DNA of 64,000 nt, from positions 38,937 through 102,936 of the forward strand of contig LLCB01000217.1 of NCBI GenBank assembly GCA_001414345.1. The letters are read 5' to 3'. The notes under the pieces were generated by a model. That model made no database searches and was not told where the DNA came from. It worked only from the letters and a program-made list of their open reading frames with translations. Within the stretch, counting starts at the first letter, position 1. Every line of letters starts with the position of its first letter. The position numbers and the translations under genes were made by a program. Source of the stretch: Hymenoscyphus infarciens (Eukaryota > Ascomycota > Leotiomycetes > Helotiales > Helotiaceae). Positions 61,501-64,000 of the stretch are shown piece by piece.

Positions 61501-61896
61501 AAATAGGCTCTTATATAGAGATAGCTTTTTTTAAATCTAAAATAAACTAAACTATTTAAAGAAACTTAATATATATAATATATTTAAAAGAACTTACTTT
61601 ATTATAAAAACTAAATATAGCTCTATTATAATTTTAGAGAAGTACTACTTACTTATATACTCTCTAAGTAGAGCTAATAGTTAGAAGTCTAAATATAAAA
61701 AGCTTATATATAATTTAACTTTCGCTAAAGTAATTAATTTTAAAACTTATACTTATATAATATTAGTATTAAAGCTTTATAAGTAATATTAAGTATTTGA
61801 AAAGATTTATATATATCTCTACTTCTTAAGCTAAAGCGTCTAAAATCGTTTAAACTTTATAAGACTATTCTAGAATAGTTCTAGCTTTATATAAAA
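61501..61896. other. AT-rich stretch without recognised features
   Basis: No feature was recognised between the dispersed repeat and the LTR relic. Confidence 0.35.
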
Positions 61897-62110
61897 GAAC
61901 GCGAACTATATAATATAACTATAGAAGAGATATATAAAAGTACGTTTAATAGACTATTATATATAATACTAGGTTCTAATATAAAGAAAAAGACGAAATT
62001 AGTTTTTTCTAATTATAAAAGAGTTAAGTATCTATATATAAGAGTAGACTATATAAAAGTCTATAACTAAAATCTAATAATATTAATAATATAGATATTT
62101 AAAGCTTAGC
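61897..62110 (-). mobile_element. Decayed X/Y-type LTR relic
   Basis: The segment resembles the R-U5 part and neighbouring U3 of the X/Y LTRs in reverse: ACTATAGAAGAGATATATAA, then ACTAGGTTCTAATATA, then a Pu-rich run and a TATATATAAGAG. The edges are not defined and no duplication was found. Confidence 0.5.
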
Positions 62111-63344
62111 TAGTACGTAGTCGTAGCTATTCTAGATTACTAGCTATTATATTATAAGACTATTCTAGATTAGTCTTTTATAAGAATAGTTAGTAATAAC
62201 TCTATTTCTTAAAAACTATCTAGTATATAAATAATCCTAGAATAGTATTACTTAAGAACTATTTTATTAATAGATAGTTATAGAAGTTATATACTATCTA
62301 GTTTATAAACTATTCTAAGAAGATTCTAGAATAGTATTAAACTTAGACTAGTTATATAACTATTTATTTTTATACTCTTTCTCTTTTAAGAAAGTAATTA
62401 TAAAGTTTAGAGAAGTATTAAAGAGATAGTAAACCGCTTTTTATACTAAGAATAATAAGTTAGAAATATCTTTAGTTAGTAAATAAAGAAATAATAATAT
62501 TTAAAATTATAAGAGGTTATATACGTATAAGATAGACTATAGAGTAGGCTATAGAGTAGGTCAGAAGTACGTAAGTTAAATCGGCATAGAGTAGGTTAGG
62601 TAATCGCTAAATCACGTTTCTAAGAAGTCGAAGTATAAGTATAAAAGACTTAGTGAATTTTAACTTAATTTCTAACTAAAAGATAGAAGAGGGCTATATA
62701 TACTTCTAGAGTAAATACTAGAAGCTTCTATAGCTTATAAATCAAAGAGGTTACTAGAAGGTTCTAGGGATCACGTGTTTACTTAACCGTAGCCGAGAAC
62801 GTAACTGAACCTTCTAGATAATACTAGAAAGAACTAGTATAGACTAAGGTTTAAACCTAAAGCCTATTAGTAAGTAAGGTAATTATTACCTAATACTAAC
62901 ACACTCTCTTAATAAGTACTTTACTTAATAATAGAGGAAATACTTACTTAACTTTAAAGTAGAAGTAAGTAAATAAAATAGAAGTAAATATTAACTTAAC
63001 TTTAAAGTATAAGTTAATAGACTAAGTAAGAGCTAAAAGTAGACTAATAACTAATCTAATCTTAAAGAACGAATACCTCTTTAAAGAGAGTAGTAAAAAT
63101 AAATAAAAGTATTTCTTTAATAGAGAATACTAGATATATAGCTTATATAAAGCTAAGTTCTTTAAGAAAGCTTTTATTATACTTAATAGCTTTAGTAAAG
63201 TGTATTTTACTCTTTAGTAGAGACTTATATAGAAGCTAAAAGTTAAAGAGAGACTAATAGACTAAAAAAGAGTATCTCTCTAATAGAGAATACTAAAATA
63301 AAAGTCTTTTATATAAAGCTGAGTTCTTTTAAAGAATATATTTT
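62111..63344. other. Repeat-like DNA, probable 3' flank of the copia relic
   Basis: Near 62130-62340 CTATTCTAGA-like motifs recur. 62560-62880 is less AT-rich, with a CTAGAAGGTTCTAG palindrome near 62755-62770 and CACGTG at 62774. This could be the 3' LTR region of the copia at 63345-64000, but no second copy is present to define it. 62890-63344 has no recognised gene. Confidence 0.35.
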
Positions 63345-64000
63345 AGACTAACTTTTAAGCTTTATATTATCTTCTTCAAAGTCTTTATTCTTATAAACTA
63401 ACCTAGATATAGTAGATATAGTAGAAGAAGAAGAAGAAGAAGAAGAAGAAGAGTCTTTAGTAATAAAAGAGTTATTTATCTCTTCTTTTATAGACTTAAT
63501 TATATAGTTCTTATAAGGATTATTAGAACTAATAGCTTCTTTATAAGTTTTAGGTTCTAAAATAAAACCTATAGAAGGCTTCTTAATAATAGTAGCCTTA
63601 TTATCTTCTTTTATAAGGTTTTCACTCTCTATTTTAGAGACTAAAACAGTAGAAGTTTTAGATTTTAAAGGCTTTTTAGAAAGCTCTTTATTAGTAGTCT
63701 CTAAGAGAGTAGACATATAGTCTTCTTTATATTTTAGTTTATTTTTAGACTTTTTATTAGAGTCTAGTTTCTTACTTCTAGTCTTAGATAAGTAGTTAGA
63801 GCTATTAGCTTTATAAACTATATTTTTAAGCTTACTATAATCTATAGCAAGGTTAGATAGATAGTAGACATTATCTAGCTAAAGAGCTTTAATCTTAATA
63901 TTAGCTTTACTATTACTAATATAAGTATAGCTCTTATTAAGCTTAATATCCTAACCTTTATTAGCTAAAGAATAAGCTAAAATAAGAGTATTCTTAAAAC
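63345..64000 (-). pseudogene. Ty1/copia pol relic, integrase part missing, runs off the window
   Basis: From 64000 downwards the minus strand reads ILAYSLANKG-DIKL, YTYISNSKANIKIKAL-LDN and VYYLSN, the gag-pre-integrase region, with TAG only at expected Trp. An open frame of 122 codons (63716-63348) continues in frame. It reads EPKTYKEAISSNNPYKNYI at about residues 53-71, which is the start of copia RT. The integrase core that should lie between is absent. A run of ten Ser codons (63427-63456) interrupts the RT start. The frame then ends at 63348, so RT is also lost. Confidence 0.65.

Overview
The window looks like a gene-poor, AT-rich block from a filamentous ascomycete (Pezizomycotina). Nearly all of it has lost CpA and TpG and is dominated by TpA, with C and G kept mostly in other contexts. 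Recognisable transposon proteins are full of stops where Gln (CAA/CAG) or Trp (TGG) codons are expected. That is the signature of repeat-induced point mutation (RIP). No tRNA, rRNA or CRISPR array was seen, and no intact gene is certain.

Layout. 1-25 kb is a deep nest. A MULE transposase relic (12.9-13.4 and 24.5-25.1 kb) is split by an 11-kb Ty3/gypsy element (Y, 13439-24465). Y itself carries a 390-bp solo terminus of a tyrosine-recombinase (YR) retrotransposon, a 540-bp palindromic LTR insertion and a Ty1/copia element. To the left, the 3' end of a non-autonomous LTR element (X family) abuts a LINE (1-80 and 7710-11395). The LINE is split by a nearly complete YR retrotransposon with split direct repeats (81-7709), which is split in turn by a copia derivative. 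25-34 kb holds a small TRIM-like element, heptamer arrays, a decayed integrase-core (DDE) gene, a MITE and an unidentified second ORF relic. 34.2-45.2 kb is a second LINE interrupted by a chromodomain gypsy element (G, 38933-44718) with perfect target duplications. 46.3-48.0 kb is the only GC-normal, apparently single-copy island. It holds a broken GNAT acetyltransferase gene and a small cysteine-containing reading frame. 48.4-57.5 kb is a minisatellite interrupted by an X-family element, which is itself interrupted by a second X element. 58-64 kb holds a large hairpin, a solo LTR, relic repeats and the start of a copia pol.

How the parts relate. X, Y, the palindrome and G share a likely replication trick. 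In each, the primer-binding site starts exactly three bases after the LTR and is the reverse complement of an 11-13-base segment just downstream of the LTR TATA box. The segments differ between families but covary with their sites, which fits Tf1/sushi-type self-priming. The palindrome at 18241-18780 has the structure expected if plus-strand strong-stop DNA folded back on that complementarity, was extended to the U3 end, and was then integrated with a 5-bp target duplication. X elements show no gag-pol and share the R-U5-like part of the LTR with Y, so Y-type elements may have supplied proteins in trans.

Coordinates of decayed elements come from LTR ends, target duplications and repeat comparison by eye. 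Protein calls rest on short motifs read through stops.
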